From assembly GCF_000182925.2 (NCBI RefSeq), contig NC_026504.1, positions 2,852,001-2,916,000 of the forward strand: a DNA stretch of 64,000 nt, given 5' to 3'. Below the pieces are notes generated by a model. The model was not told the DNA's origin. It saw nothing but the letters and a program-made list of their open reading frames with translations, and did no database searches. Source of the DNA: Neurospora crassa OR74A (taxonomy: Eukaryota; Ascomycota; Sordariomycetes; Sordariales; Sordariaceae). The translations under genes were made by a program, and so were the position numbers. This document shows positions 22,179 to 32,844 of this stretch, one piece after another. The stretch's first letter is position 1. Each line of letters starts with the position of its first letter.

Positions 22179-22949
22179 ATAGAAGGGTGCAGGCGCGTGT
22201 TGACGACTTGATCAGTCGAGGCGCAAATTGGTCTTCGAGTTCACTGCAGAGCAGAGAATCAGAAGGCAGTCACGACCCTTGTTGATCACTCCGCGAAACA
22301 ACATTTTTGTGGAGAACAGTGAATGGCAGAAAACACTATAGACCCACTCCAGCCAGGAATCGAGGTTCTGCCCTCGGGCGGTGAGAGTACATAAGTACAA
22401 CGTACCCTTGTTCAAGGCCCCTCCCCCTTTTTCCCTCGTTCCTTTTTCATCCAAAAGTAAACAAGCCAAGAGACATATGGATCTTGTGAATAGCTTCAAG
22501 TTGCGTCTCATGTGCATTCGCGGGACCAAGAGACACTGTTAAAAAATCAGATTCCATTGGCACTTGTCATCTCTACCATATTGCAGATTTGTAAGAGCAA
22601 AGTGCTCTCATCTCCATCTGCATTGATACCACTTCCCTTTCAGTGCTCTCTCCCTCGTTCCTTCCGTGTCGTGGTTGCAGCCTGCCCAAGATGGGGTGCT
22701 CCTTCTCTTCTCAGACCATTTTCCGAGTAAGACATTTCCTGTGATCAATGCTTTGGAGTCGTGAGACAAATTCGTCCATTTCTCTCCCCTTACTTGATGT
22801 TCAACACAGGCTGTTTAAGTTCGTCATTCATCGGTCTTGTTGGTGTGCCCTTTTTGGTGTCTTGGAGTCGGAGTGCCAGACACTCCATTTTGCCAAATCA
22901 CCCAAACAGGTTATCACAAATCTTTTCGTCTGCCAGAAGAACTGCCACA
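22179..22949. promoter_or_regulatory. Divergent promoter region of TRM1 and the SLATT gene
   Basis: 771 bases between the divergent starts of TRM1 and the SLATT-type gene. It contains TC-rich tracts on the SLATT side (about 22580-22800). A frame in phase with the SLATT protein is open back to 22761, but the start at 22950 has the better context, so this part is read as its 5' leader. No clear TATA box is seen. Confidence 0.5.
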
Positions 22950-24031
22950 ATGGCCAGCCCCAAGCATCAAAATCGTGACTTCAATATCCCTCAGATTCCG
23001 CCCCAGTCCCCCCAGTCCGAAGCCTTTGGTGTTGAGAGCATCATATACAAGTCCGACCGGCCGTCCAGCATTCCCATCCCGACCACCAATGCCGGTGCAA
23101 ATACCAATCATGGCAACCGTGCTCCCTCAAACCCGAATCGACCTCCCAGCCGTCCATTCTCAGCCTCCACTGCTCCCCACATGAACAACACGGCAAACAC
23201 CAGTACCTTTGTCGCCAACAAGAACGACCAGCAACCCTTCTCGTCAAGCTCTCCTCGCCCCATCTCCACCCCCTTCCGTACCGCAAGTCATCCCAAACTC
23301 CGTTTCTTGACGCCATCGGAATGGGCCCGCATCGCTCGCAGCATCGGCGGTATCGCGGACCCTTCTTCCGAGTCACACAACGTTGTCCATCCCACCTGCT
23401 GGTACTGGCCGCCCCGGGGTATGCCCGAGGGGCTTTACAGGGATGTCATTTACCAACGGACCCGGTACCTGTACTCGTACCACATCTTCAGCATCATGCG
23501 CTGGGTGTTGATGATCCTGCAGATTGTGTTAGGAGCGGTCCTGACGGCTCTGGGCGCATGGGGAGGCAGCGAAGGCGTCGGAACAGGGACGCCAATCACG
23601 ATCCTGGCGGCTGTAAACACCACTGTCGCTGGGCTGTTGGCGCTCATGCATAATAGTGGGCTGCCGGACCGATTGAGGCTGAACAAGGTTGAGTTTGAGC
23701 AGGTGGCGGATCATCTCAAGGTTCGTTTCTTCCACCTAGTCTAGTTTTACGTCACTTGGGATGTATTATGTTGATGGGTACTAATCAACCGACCTGTTGT
23801 AAACAGGAAGTCCTCGATACGGGCATTGTCGAAGTCGGTCAAGGAGTGGACGACCTCCTCAACAGTTGCTTCTCGCGGTATTACACGGCCAAGGCTACCG
23901 TGTGGGCCAACATGCCTGATGCGTATACGTCGTCGTCTGCTGCCAGTAGGGATAAACCGCAGCTGATTTGCCCAGATCCGACCATCCACCTTCTTGTGAA
24001 CCACGGAAAAGAATCCACACAAAGAGAATGA
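22950..24031 (+). CDS. Fungal SLATT (SMODS/SLOG-associating 2TM effector) domain protein, 331 aa
   Basis: Two exons: 22950-23720 and 23807-24031; the 86-base intron joins VADHLK to EVLDTGIVEV. The start context CCACAATGGCC is strong. Residues 1-110 are disordered, rich in Pro, Ser, Asn. Then comes the fungal SLATT core: HPTCWYWPPRGMPEGLY, RTRYLYSYHIFSIMRW, a first membrane helix (LMILQIVLGAVLTALGAW), GTPITILAAVNTTVAG as the second, HNSGLPDRLRLNK and a C-terminal helix ending AKATVWANMP. In bacteria SLATT proteins are predicted pore-forming effectors coupled to nucleotide-second-messenger systems; fungal members are usually single genes of unknown role, suspected in self/non-self conflict. No SMODS, SLOG or NLR partner is in this window. 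The last 30 residues are unrelated tail. The family call is from memory of its motifs. Confidence 0.85.
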
Positions 24032-24552
24032 AGGCTCTAGTTTCAGTCTTTCGTGAAGCCGCATGGTTGGGCTGTGAGAACATGTGTTAGGGGAGTCTGG
24101 CCGTTGAGAAACATGGTGGAGGGGTGTTTGAGAAGTCAAGTCTTTTTACGTATAGCAGTTGTCATCTTTTGAGTTGGTCATCTGGTCAAGTATGAACATG
24201 TAAGGGGCTCCATTTTCTGGTGGACAGGAGGTAATGATGCCTGTATGAGGTGGACATGGAAGTTGATATGGAAACGCTTGTGGTACAACTCTTTTACAAC
24301 GGATAATCCTGCCAACCTTGAACAATCAGCAACATATATGGCATATCTTCTGCTTTCAAGTCGAAGATAAGATCATCTCTTTGTGAGATGGCTAATCCTA
24401 AACTTCACTGCCTCTCCTATCCGTCAGCTGTTTCTTCCATCCCATCTCATTCCCCGAAAGCCGCCTACCCGTTCCTTCATTTCGATTCGGAACTCAATCC
24501 CCCAAGCAACGCCCAGAGCACATAAGCTCCTATTCCATAACTTGCTCCCAAC

Positions 24553-24588
<36 letters not shown>

Positions 24589-25757
24589 CCAACGACCTGT
24601 TCGACTCTGGTCAGATAGCATAATTAGTAGTGCCATCCCAGCTCTGAATCTCCGACCCTGTCCGACTTCGAGTTCGATTATCGGCGTTGAATGATGCACG
24701 TGGACACAATCATTGTAGGCCTGCCGCCGTGTCTCGATATGCACTTTGGCTTAGTCGGCGACACGCCTCTCTTGCAAAACAAATTGTCATGTTGATCTAC
24801 AATTATTTAGTGGATGCTAGCTAGAATTCACGATTATGACTAAAGTTTTAGTGAAATACTGGCATTATTTACATTATATAAGGATGTGTGTTTTGCTTTT
24901 GTATAGTTATTTACTGAGCGTCGGCCGGTCTGGTATCATAAAATGCAATGGACAGGAAGGGGCCGTTTACCTCCAATTCCCTGTTTCTGTCCAAACCCTG
25001 TTTCCCTAGTCACCCGCCCGCCTTCCATGGTATTATCCTCTTGGAAACCCTAATTTTTGCATCCCTTGCCATTGCCTCGCCCACCCTGCTACTCAATTCT
25101 CTGAGATCGATTAACACCGCCTAGAGTGACGTGCCACAAAGTAGGGATCCCAGCCCCTACTATCCGTCACGGTGTTGCCCGGCTGGTGTTGGTTTACACC
25201 CCTCCTTCCGAGCTCGGCCTCCCCATAACTCCTCCCCACTTCCGTTTTGTATACGCCGGGCTTCAGAAAATGGAAAACCAGACGTATACACTATATCCGG
25301 CCGAACCCGTCCCGTCTAAATCCAACGCCCATCGACCAGATTGACTTTCCCATTTGCCTTCCCAGCAATCTCCGTTGCGTAAGTCCACTTTCATGCCGAT
25401 CATTGCCGATTCATCCGTCCGTCCGGTCATGGATAGCGAAAAGTACGCCATCGTCACCCACGTGTCAGATCCGATTGAACGGATCGTGCTCCTTTCCGCT
25501 CCTTTCCTCTGCGCCAAAAGGTTAAGTAATGAATTAAGCAAAGTACCGCCTCTTCTCCAAAGGAGGATAAAAACCATCGTTACCAGTGAGCTGGTTGGTA
25601 ACCTATCATCAAGATGGCACAACAGCTGATTAACCATGCCCAGCGGACTGCCAAGCGTGAAAATGATAATTTGATGATGTCCTCCCAAAAAAGACCAAAA
25701 GAAAAGGTAAGAATGAGGAACGGGTTTAGCGATTCGTTTCGTTCGTTATTCGCACTC
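24032..25757. other. Gene-free stretch with poly-C and an AT-rich patch
   Basis: About 1.7 kb between the 3' ends of the SLATT gene (+) and the unrecognised gene at 25758-27850 (-). It holds a 34-base C homopolymer and an AT-rich patch (about 24780-24950) that differs from the surroundings and may be a small old insertion, but no terminal repeats or coding remnants can be seen. No gene is supported. Confidence 0.6.
24554..24587 (+). repeat. 34-base C homopolymer
   Basis: An uninterrupted run of 34 C, flanked by CCCAACA and GCCAACG. The complementary G-run could form a G-quadruplex and the C-run an i-motif. Its true length may be uncertain because such runs are hard to sequence. Confidence 0.95.
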
Positions 25758-27850
25758 TCAAAACGCGACACCCACGCTCTGCGGCCGGTGTCCATTCCTG
25801 TGCTCGGGTATCTTCAGTCCCGTAACCGTCACACATGTTCCAGTATCTCCTGCTCTTTCACCTTCACCAGCTTCTGCACCTGCACCCTTCGAACTGCTGC
25901 CATTAACTGCTCTTTCCCCTCCCCCTTGCACTTCGATTTTGGGTGCAGTAGCAGTAGATTGTGCACCAAAAGCAGCAGAAACAGCGAAATTAGCCTCATC
26001 AGCACTCAGCACCGGAGTCTGCTGCTTGGGCGTTTGTCCGGGCGTCTGGCGCACTGGACTGCTGCCTAGCGACCAAGTGGTGGTGGGCACTTCTTCTTCT
26101 TCGGATCGCCATGAGGAGGGGGAGCATGTGGAGGCTGTGTCGCTGTAGGTGTTGTTGTTCATGTAATTCATACTCGCACCCTGCTGTCGTTGCTGTTGCT
26201 GGTTGCCCTGCGACGGAGTGAAGCACTGATAATATCCTTCGTTCTGCTTAATCGGCCTCGGAACGTTGGTGACCGAATCTTTGCTTATGCTGTCCTGTCG
26301 TTTTCTGTAGCTGTCGTATGCGTCAGGGAGATTGCTGTTGGAGTAGTTGGACCCTGTAGCACCACCGCCCGGAAAGAGCCAGTTGGAGACGCGGGAAAAG
26401 GATTTCTTCTTTCGGAGGGGTGGGCGGAGAACGAGAGGGAGCGGAGGAGCGAGGGTACGATCGAATTCCGAGGTGATGATTCTTTGTGGCGGAGGGACGG
26501 GCTTGGAGATTCGGGTGCGAGACTCGTTGGCGCTTGCTTTTACCGTCGAGGTGGAAGGTGATTTCCGGTGTCCATTGACTCCGTGGTCGGATCCAGCTTG
26601 TCCGTACCAGTGGTGAGTAAAGTTGATCATGGGTGGGTGGGAGTTGAACGCTGCCGCTGCCAGAGCGAGTGTAGTTCTGTCCGGCGTGGCACTTGCGGCC
26701 TTCAGATCGGAGAAAGCTCCCGGGCCCTGGTGTTGACTGCTTGAGGGCGCAGTTTTCGGTCTACGCTCGTCGTAGCTGAGACGTTCGGCGAACGATGGAG
26801 CAGCAGCTGGGATAGCAGGAATATCGAACGCGGGCATGGACTCACTCGCTGTATCGTTTGCGTTAGTTGATCTGGATAGACATTGGGGTACCATGATGAT
26901 CATACCACTACAGCCGGCAGGAGTACCGGGCATGCTGCCCTTATATACACTTTGCCGCTCAACAAGCTCATCAAGTTCGGCCTGCAACTTGTCCTTCTCG
27001 AGCATCGCACTTGCTATCCTTTCCACCATGATCTCGGTGCTGGGTGCAGTATAAGCACGGGCTCTGGACTTGGTCGGAATTCTTGGTGGGAACTGGCTAT
27101 TGGTCGACGATTGTTGGACCTGTCCAACTGCACGACGTGGAAGATGGAACGAGGTTGGATAATCCACATTATTGCAACCCATGGTTGCACTGCTAATGTC
27201 CCATTGCGTAATGTTGCTGTCTTCTGCAATGTGTGCTGGCGGCGGAGGAGTGATACGGCTTGTGGTCTCATTCTCGTCGGCGGCATAGTCAGGTAGTAAC
27301 GGCGAGGCTCGAATGCTTAGCTCGAGGGGGTGAAACGACGGCGGCCTTGACCTTTTCGCTCGCTGGTGCTGCTCCTCTTGTTGTAGCTGTGGTTGCGGTA
27401 GTAGGCATTGTTGTGAAGGGTGGTCACTAGGAGTAGGGTACTGAAAAGACTCGGAATGTACATGGCGAAAGTTCGTGGGGGCTGATATGTGCGGCCGGTG
27501 TCGTGGGCGAGATGAAGATCTCGACAACCACCTTCCCCTGGACCTAGAGACGGAGCCGCCACGTGAGGACCTAACGCCTTTGATAGACCTCGACCTTCCC
27601 CTCTGACGCTCATGTGTCGGTTCGAATGTCCTTTCATTTGAGAATACCGGTTCGGCATACGGAGGCGGACTGAATGTAGGTCGCTGATCCCTCGTGATGA
27701 CAATGGATTTCTCAGAGTCTGAAGCAAATAAAAATCAGTAAAGTTTGATATATGATTTTGGTATCCTGACGTACTGGAGTTGGACTTGTTCCCCCGTCCA
27801 AAACATGAGTTTATGGAACGCATCCATGAGGCGCAGGTGTCTGAAAGCAT
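25758..27850 (-). CDS. Unrecognised low-complexity protein, about 659 aa
   Basis: Proposed exons: complement of 25758-26848, 26906-27718 and 27775-27850. The first intron (56 bases) joins a 25-codon start exon (MLSDTCASWMRS, SCFGRG) to SEKSIVITRDQRPTFSPPPY with matching phase. The second (57 bases) has GTATGA donor, CTAAC branch and ACAG acceptor, but is a multiple of three with no stop, so retention would add 19 residues. I do not recognise the protein. It is rich in Ser, Pro, Arg and Gln; an RS/RG-like basic stretch lies near residues 65-105 and a short helical segment (MVERIASAMLEKDKLQAELDEL) could be a coiled coil. The segment KKKSFSRVSNWLFPGGG looks like a short conserved linear motif. 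No membrane segment or signal peptide is seen. It is probably a regulatory or scaffold protein, but this is a guess. Confidence 0.7.
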
Positions 27851-30677
27851 GCTGCCCAGCGTGCTCGTTGCTATTATCTAGTAGCGTGGGTGAAGATTAT
27901 GATAATGAAGGATGGCGGTTAGAGTGTTCAGAGTAAACGATTGGGACGATGTCGAAAGGGTGTATAAGCCATTGAAGCATCAGAAAGGGCGAATGAAGAG
28001 ACCGACGACCAGCGACCAGCGACCCAAGAAACGTCAACAAAGGAAAGAAGACAACAAACTAGGGCAGCAGCATAACGGTGCAGAAGGGGGGGAAAAGGGA
28101 TAGTAAGAGAGCTCCAGCGCGAACGGCGGAGTATCTCATCTTTATCACGGAATTGGGTGAGAGTGAGGGTGTGGCATACAGCAACTGCATATGTATAAGT
28201 ACTCTTACTTGCACCAGCACACGCAGTGGCCCGGGGAAGATGACATATGGATCACCGCACCCACTCATCATCCACCCGTCCATGCCGTAGCATACTAATG
28301 CTCCATGATGCACTGTGGTGGTCGAGGTGCCTTTGCTGGCATTTGCCAGTTGCACTCTCTCACTTCACTTGCTTATCACTCACTACCCACACACCCAGAC
28401 ATCCTGGGAGGAGCCGGCTCGTGGCTGGAATAGTAGCCGGAATACTTCCACTTGGCTGAGATGAGGAAAATTACAGCGTGCCATCTTCAGTCGATGGCTT
28501 GGGAGTGCGGGAGGCGCTGACGGTTCAAGACTCGATGTGATAGGCTGTTGGGTGTTCCCAATTGGCGCTTACAGAACTGGGGTCGTGATGATGTAGCGGA
28601 TGGCGGCGCTACTTCTGGCTACACACCAGGGGGGACTCGTCCACCAGTGGCGTGCCTCCAAAGCTGCCGCACCCAAGGACAGTGTCTCAGATGTTTCTTG
28701 GATACTGCGCATCCCATTCACCACTCGTGACGACGGCATTTGCCACAGGATTCCCCGAGAGGTAACGATGTATTCCACTTGGTCATGTGCAGCAAGACTG
28801 AGAGGGTTGGAGGGAGAACAAAGCGTGCACCGGCCGCTGACTTGGCGTTGGCGGCGGGATGGGGGACATCACCACATGTTGAATCCGACCCATCGTTTAC
28901 TGTAGGTGTCGATGTAAGCCTTCTGACACTGACACATTGTCGTTGTCTTCTTCTTTGTTCGCGAAGGCCTCGAAACAAACATGGCTAAAATAGGCAGCAG
29001 AAGAAAGCTAGAGGACATTGTTGGTGAAACAGTTTCTTTTGTTTTTTTTTGTTTTTTTAGAAAAGGGAAGCGTTTCTCAAGGGAACTCCAAACCCACTGG
29101 AAGTGGTACCGACAGGGATACAACAAGGCGAAACAGCCCCGCTGCCGGCTAACTTGCAGTGATCTCCAAAGAGACGCGGTGGACTGGGGTCTTTCTGAGG
29201 CTCCCGCGATCTTGGTAAATCTGCTAGGATCCGATCTTTGGGTACAGCTCTGGCCCCTCTGCCATGCCTGTTGTCGTGATAGACAGCTGTGAAGGCCGTC
29301 TCAAGTCGTGTGCGATTACGAACCCATGGATGCCGTCGGTCCTCTCGAACCGGTGACGGCGCTAGAATGGCCGTGTTTCAAAATAAAGGCAGTCCCCAGA
29401 CCCTTGGGCGTCCATTGTGTGTCCGTCGTGTCGACACGAAAATGATAGGAGCAGAGGTGCTCGTCCAGATGCAAGGGACTAGTGGCACCACACGGGTAGG
29501 GCGTTTCTCCATCAGCGAATGCAAATGTTGGATTGATTTAAGACGCCGCAGAGGCAACCCACGGAGTGATTTTCCGTCTGCTCTCTTCTCTGCTTCATTT
29601 TCTTGCTTCTCTCGGCATCCATTTCGTGTTATTATCGTCATACACCACTTCCCGACCTGTGTGTAAGTAGAGGTTTGTGTCTTTGTCTTTCTTGGTGTGC
29701 TGCGGAAACGGCGGGGCCGAGGAGGCAAACAAATTGTCTAAGCCTCTAAGCCTCCAGCTGTCCAAGCTTTAACGTCAACTATCACCTTGATTTGGAGTGG
29801 GGAGCACGGAGAGTGGCCAATGTTGACATGATGATCTTGATGATGGTGTAAACATGAGGTCGGTTGTTGGGTTAAGCGCCGAGATGCGCGGATTGCGGAG
29901 CACAGACGGGCTAAATGTCGCTGCTGTGCAAAGACACAAATATGCGGTGCGAAGATGCGCTGGGAAGAAGCCGTGACCTCAGACTGGAGAGAAGATGGTG
30001 CTGGAAGCAAAAAGAAAGGCAACTGGAACCGAGCACGGCAAGCAGATTGCGATGCCCATGAGACAACAACGATTGCACAAGCTTCCTGACGCCGACTTTG
30101 GCGGAATTGTTCCTAGAAGGGAGATCATTGGTCCTCGTTGAAGCGCGTCACTTTAATGAGAGGGGAGTGATGAAACGGACGGAGAGACCTGCAAGGGCGT
30201 ACTATGGATAAGTACTACTTAACAGCCACCTTATCAGATGCCAGTTGTGGCTGGTACATCACCACCTTTCAGTTCCTGTGAGGCTCATTGCTACTCAGGG
30301 TTATAGCCGGTAGTCGTGCTAGTTATGTGCTGCAGGAGCAGACAAAGATCCGAGCCAGGGTTAAACGTGAGGTATGCTTTTGTACAGTCTTGGCATGGAT
30401 GTCATTGGGCCATGGCCGCGGGCCTAGCGCTCACAGCTGCCGCAATAGGCCTGCCCGGCGGTCGGGATGTGTAAAGTACAGATCGCAGCTTTGCATGGAG
30501 GTCTAGTTCCGTCATCCTTTTAGGTTTTAGTGCACCGGCATCTTTCGATCAACCACCACACGCCAAAAACCGGTGCAGCAAGGACGGAATTGCTGAACCT
30601 CGACTCACCACGATTGTCGCCTGCCTCTGCCACGACAGATTGAAATCGCCGCTAAATACCGATAGAGCTCGTCCACC
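27851..30677. other. Gene-free divergent spacer (2.8 kb)
   Basis: Lies between the starts of the unrecognised protein (-) and SEC62 (+), so it should carry both promoters and leaders. Open frames are under 130 codons, overlap on both strands and have no domain-like composition. An A/T-rich run at 29035-29065 and T-rich patches near 29575-29700 are the only visible texture. Confidence 0.55.
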
Positions 30678-32035
30678 ATGGAACAGGGTCCTCCTCAACC
30701 GGGCCCAGGGCAAATGCCCATGCCGCCTCCTGGCCAGATGCCCACGCCCGAGCAAATCCAGGCGATTCAGAGACAGCTTGCCATTGATGCCGAGAAGGCT
30801 GGCATGACCGTTCCCGAGTTTGTCGAGCAGCTCAAGAGACAGCATCAGCAGATGATGATGAGACAAATGCAGATGCAACAACAGCAACAACAACAAGGAG
30901 GAGGAGGAGGACCACCTCCGGAAGACGGCCACCAGCACCAGCACCAGCACCAGCACCAACATCAGCATGGCCCTCCCGCCGGTCAAGCCCGGCCCATTGT
31001 TCCCGGCCCTCCTAAGCCCGAAGCGATCGCTCTCGCCAAGTTTCTCCGCAGCCAGGAGCTCAAGCCCCGTACTGTCATCCTCAATGGCGAACGCAAGGAC
31101 ATGTTTAGAGGTGAGCATATACGGCATCACCGAACCTCACTAGTATCCAGTTGCTAATCTGACATCTCTCCAGTCAAACGTGCCCTCCGTGCTCTCCAGT
31201 CCCCCGCCTACGAGAAGGCGCGCAAGAAGAACCCCCTCCTCCCCGAGATCACCGACCGCGCGTCCCTCGAGAACACGTTCAAGCTGCTGCCCATGTCCAT
31301 GCTCGCTCTGCGCGTCACAAAGATCGACCCGCACGAGGGCCACGACCACGCGCCCACCAAGAAGCCGCACGGCGGCGGCAAGCGCGTCAAGGGTCTGTGG
31401 ACGGTACGGATCGAGCCGCAACAGGACGCACAGGACGACATGTACTACGTGTGGCTGTGGGAGGGCAGCCAGGTCATGCGCAAGGTCTACGCAGCGCTCG
31501 CACTGCTCGTTATCTTTGCCGTGGTACTGTACCCTCTGTGGCCTCTCAAGATGCGCCAGGGAGTCTACTACCTCAGTTGGGGTTTCCTGATGTTCTTGGG
31601 TCTGTTCTTCGCCATGGCTATCTTCCGGGTTATCCTCTTCTGCATCACGTACTTTGTGCTATCGCCAGGTTTCTGGTTGTTCCCGAACCTGTGGGAGGAT
31701 GTCAGTGTCGTGGAAAGCTTCAAGCCTGTCTGGGCTTGGCATGATGTGAGTTTGCTCTGCTGGTGCTGATCTACCCCTCCCCCTAAAGAGTGCTTGACTG
31801 ACAATTGTGACCAACAAAACAGCCCAATCCCAAGAAGAAGAAGAAGAACAAGTCCAAGACCCCAGCGGGAAGCGCCAAAGCCAATGCTACGTTTGCCGCT
31901 ACTACTGGCCAACCTGCTCCGGCTACTGCTGTCACCACCGCTACCGACACTCAAGTTGCTACTGCTACACCTACAGCGGCAGCACAGCGAAACTATGTTG
32001 CACCGAAGGTGGAGGAACTTGCGGACGATGAGTAG
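30678..32035 (+). CDS. SEC62: Translocation protein Sec62, 405 aa
   Basis: Three exons: 30678-31110, 31174-31745 and 31823-32035; introns are 63 and 77 bases, all phases matching. Sec62 sits in the ER membrane with Sec63 and the Sec61 channel and serves post-translational import of secretory proteins. Family landmarks: LAKFLRSQELKPRTVILNG and MFRVKRALRAL, then LWEGSQVMRKVYAALALLVIF (first membrane helix), YPLWPLKMRQGVYYLS, a second helix (GLFFAMAIFRVILFCITYF) and FWLFPNLWEDVSVVESFKP. The N-terminus (1-110) is a Pro/Met/Gln/His low-complexity stretch. The third exon gives a lysine-rich patch (PNPKKKKKNKSK) followed by an Ala/Thr tail ending EELADDE. The start at 30678 has context CACCATGG. The gene is divergent from 25758-27850 and convergent with the hydrolase gene. 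Confidence 0.96.
30935..30970 (+). repeat. SEC62: His-Gln codon repeat in SEC62
   Basis: Alternating CAC and CAG codons give seven His-Gln pairs, just after a poly-Gln and poly-Gly stretch in the cytosolic N-terminus of Sec62. This is simple-sequence expansion; length variation between strains is likely. Confidence 0.85.
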
Positions 32036-32844
32036 GGACTGATACTTGACCAGGCAGTTGTCGTGGAATTTTTTAAAAGGGAAGGGAGATCTTTCGTCTC
32101 AAACTCATGACCACCGGCAGAATATGTGCTGCGGCAGAACAACGCGGATGCCGTCGTGGTGGTCAGTTGGCCCCAGGCGGAGATGTTCTAACTCTCGGTG
32201 ATTTGCGGCAGCTTAATAGGGCGAGGGATGTATCTGGTCTAAGCCAAGATGTGAAAAGGTTTCTTTGATTGGCGTTGTTTTATTTAGCAATGATATCTCC
32301 GGGGTTAAAAGACCAAGAAAGAGCTGCTTCACTGGAGACACGCAAAAATGATCGCGAGTTCAAGATTCAGAGTGGTGCAACAATCAAATGTATCAGACCA
32401 TTCTGAAGGATAAATAGATGCATTATCAAGATATTTCGTACATCATTGATTTCGCGAGTTTGTATAATCAAGTCAGACTTATAATCATTAATTTCAATGA
32501 CCACATTGTACCCCGTGTGCTCATGTAAGATATCTACAGGAAGTTCTATCCTCAACTTCATACGCCGTTGCGACCCTCCCTCCCTTTAAACTCCTTGAAT
32601 GTCTAGATCCACACATATTGTGAAGTCCATGAGTGTATCCGCGCACACACGATAGTACCTTGATGTCCCTTCCCAAACCTGCCGCATAACCAAAACCCAA
32701 ATCCCACAGTGCCGCTATATAAATACATTCAAAGAGATGGACAACAAAAAAAAGAGGAACCTAGAACGCCATCTAAACCAAGCCCAAACCAAGAAGCCAT
32801 CATCACGACCACCACCACCACCCACTCAGTCTCTCTCATATAAC
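32036..32844. other. Intergenic, convergent 3' ends
   Basis: 809 bases between the 3' ends of SEC62 (+) and the hydrolase gene (-). It is AT-richer than its neighbours between 32240 and 32560. Consistent with 3' UTRs; no gene is seen. Confidence 0.55.

Noticed and set aside
22761-22949. N-terminal extension of the SLATT protein in the same frame
   Set aside because: The extension has no family match, and the ATG at 22950 has far better context and begins the fungal-style disordered head.
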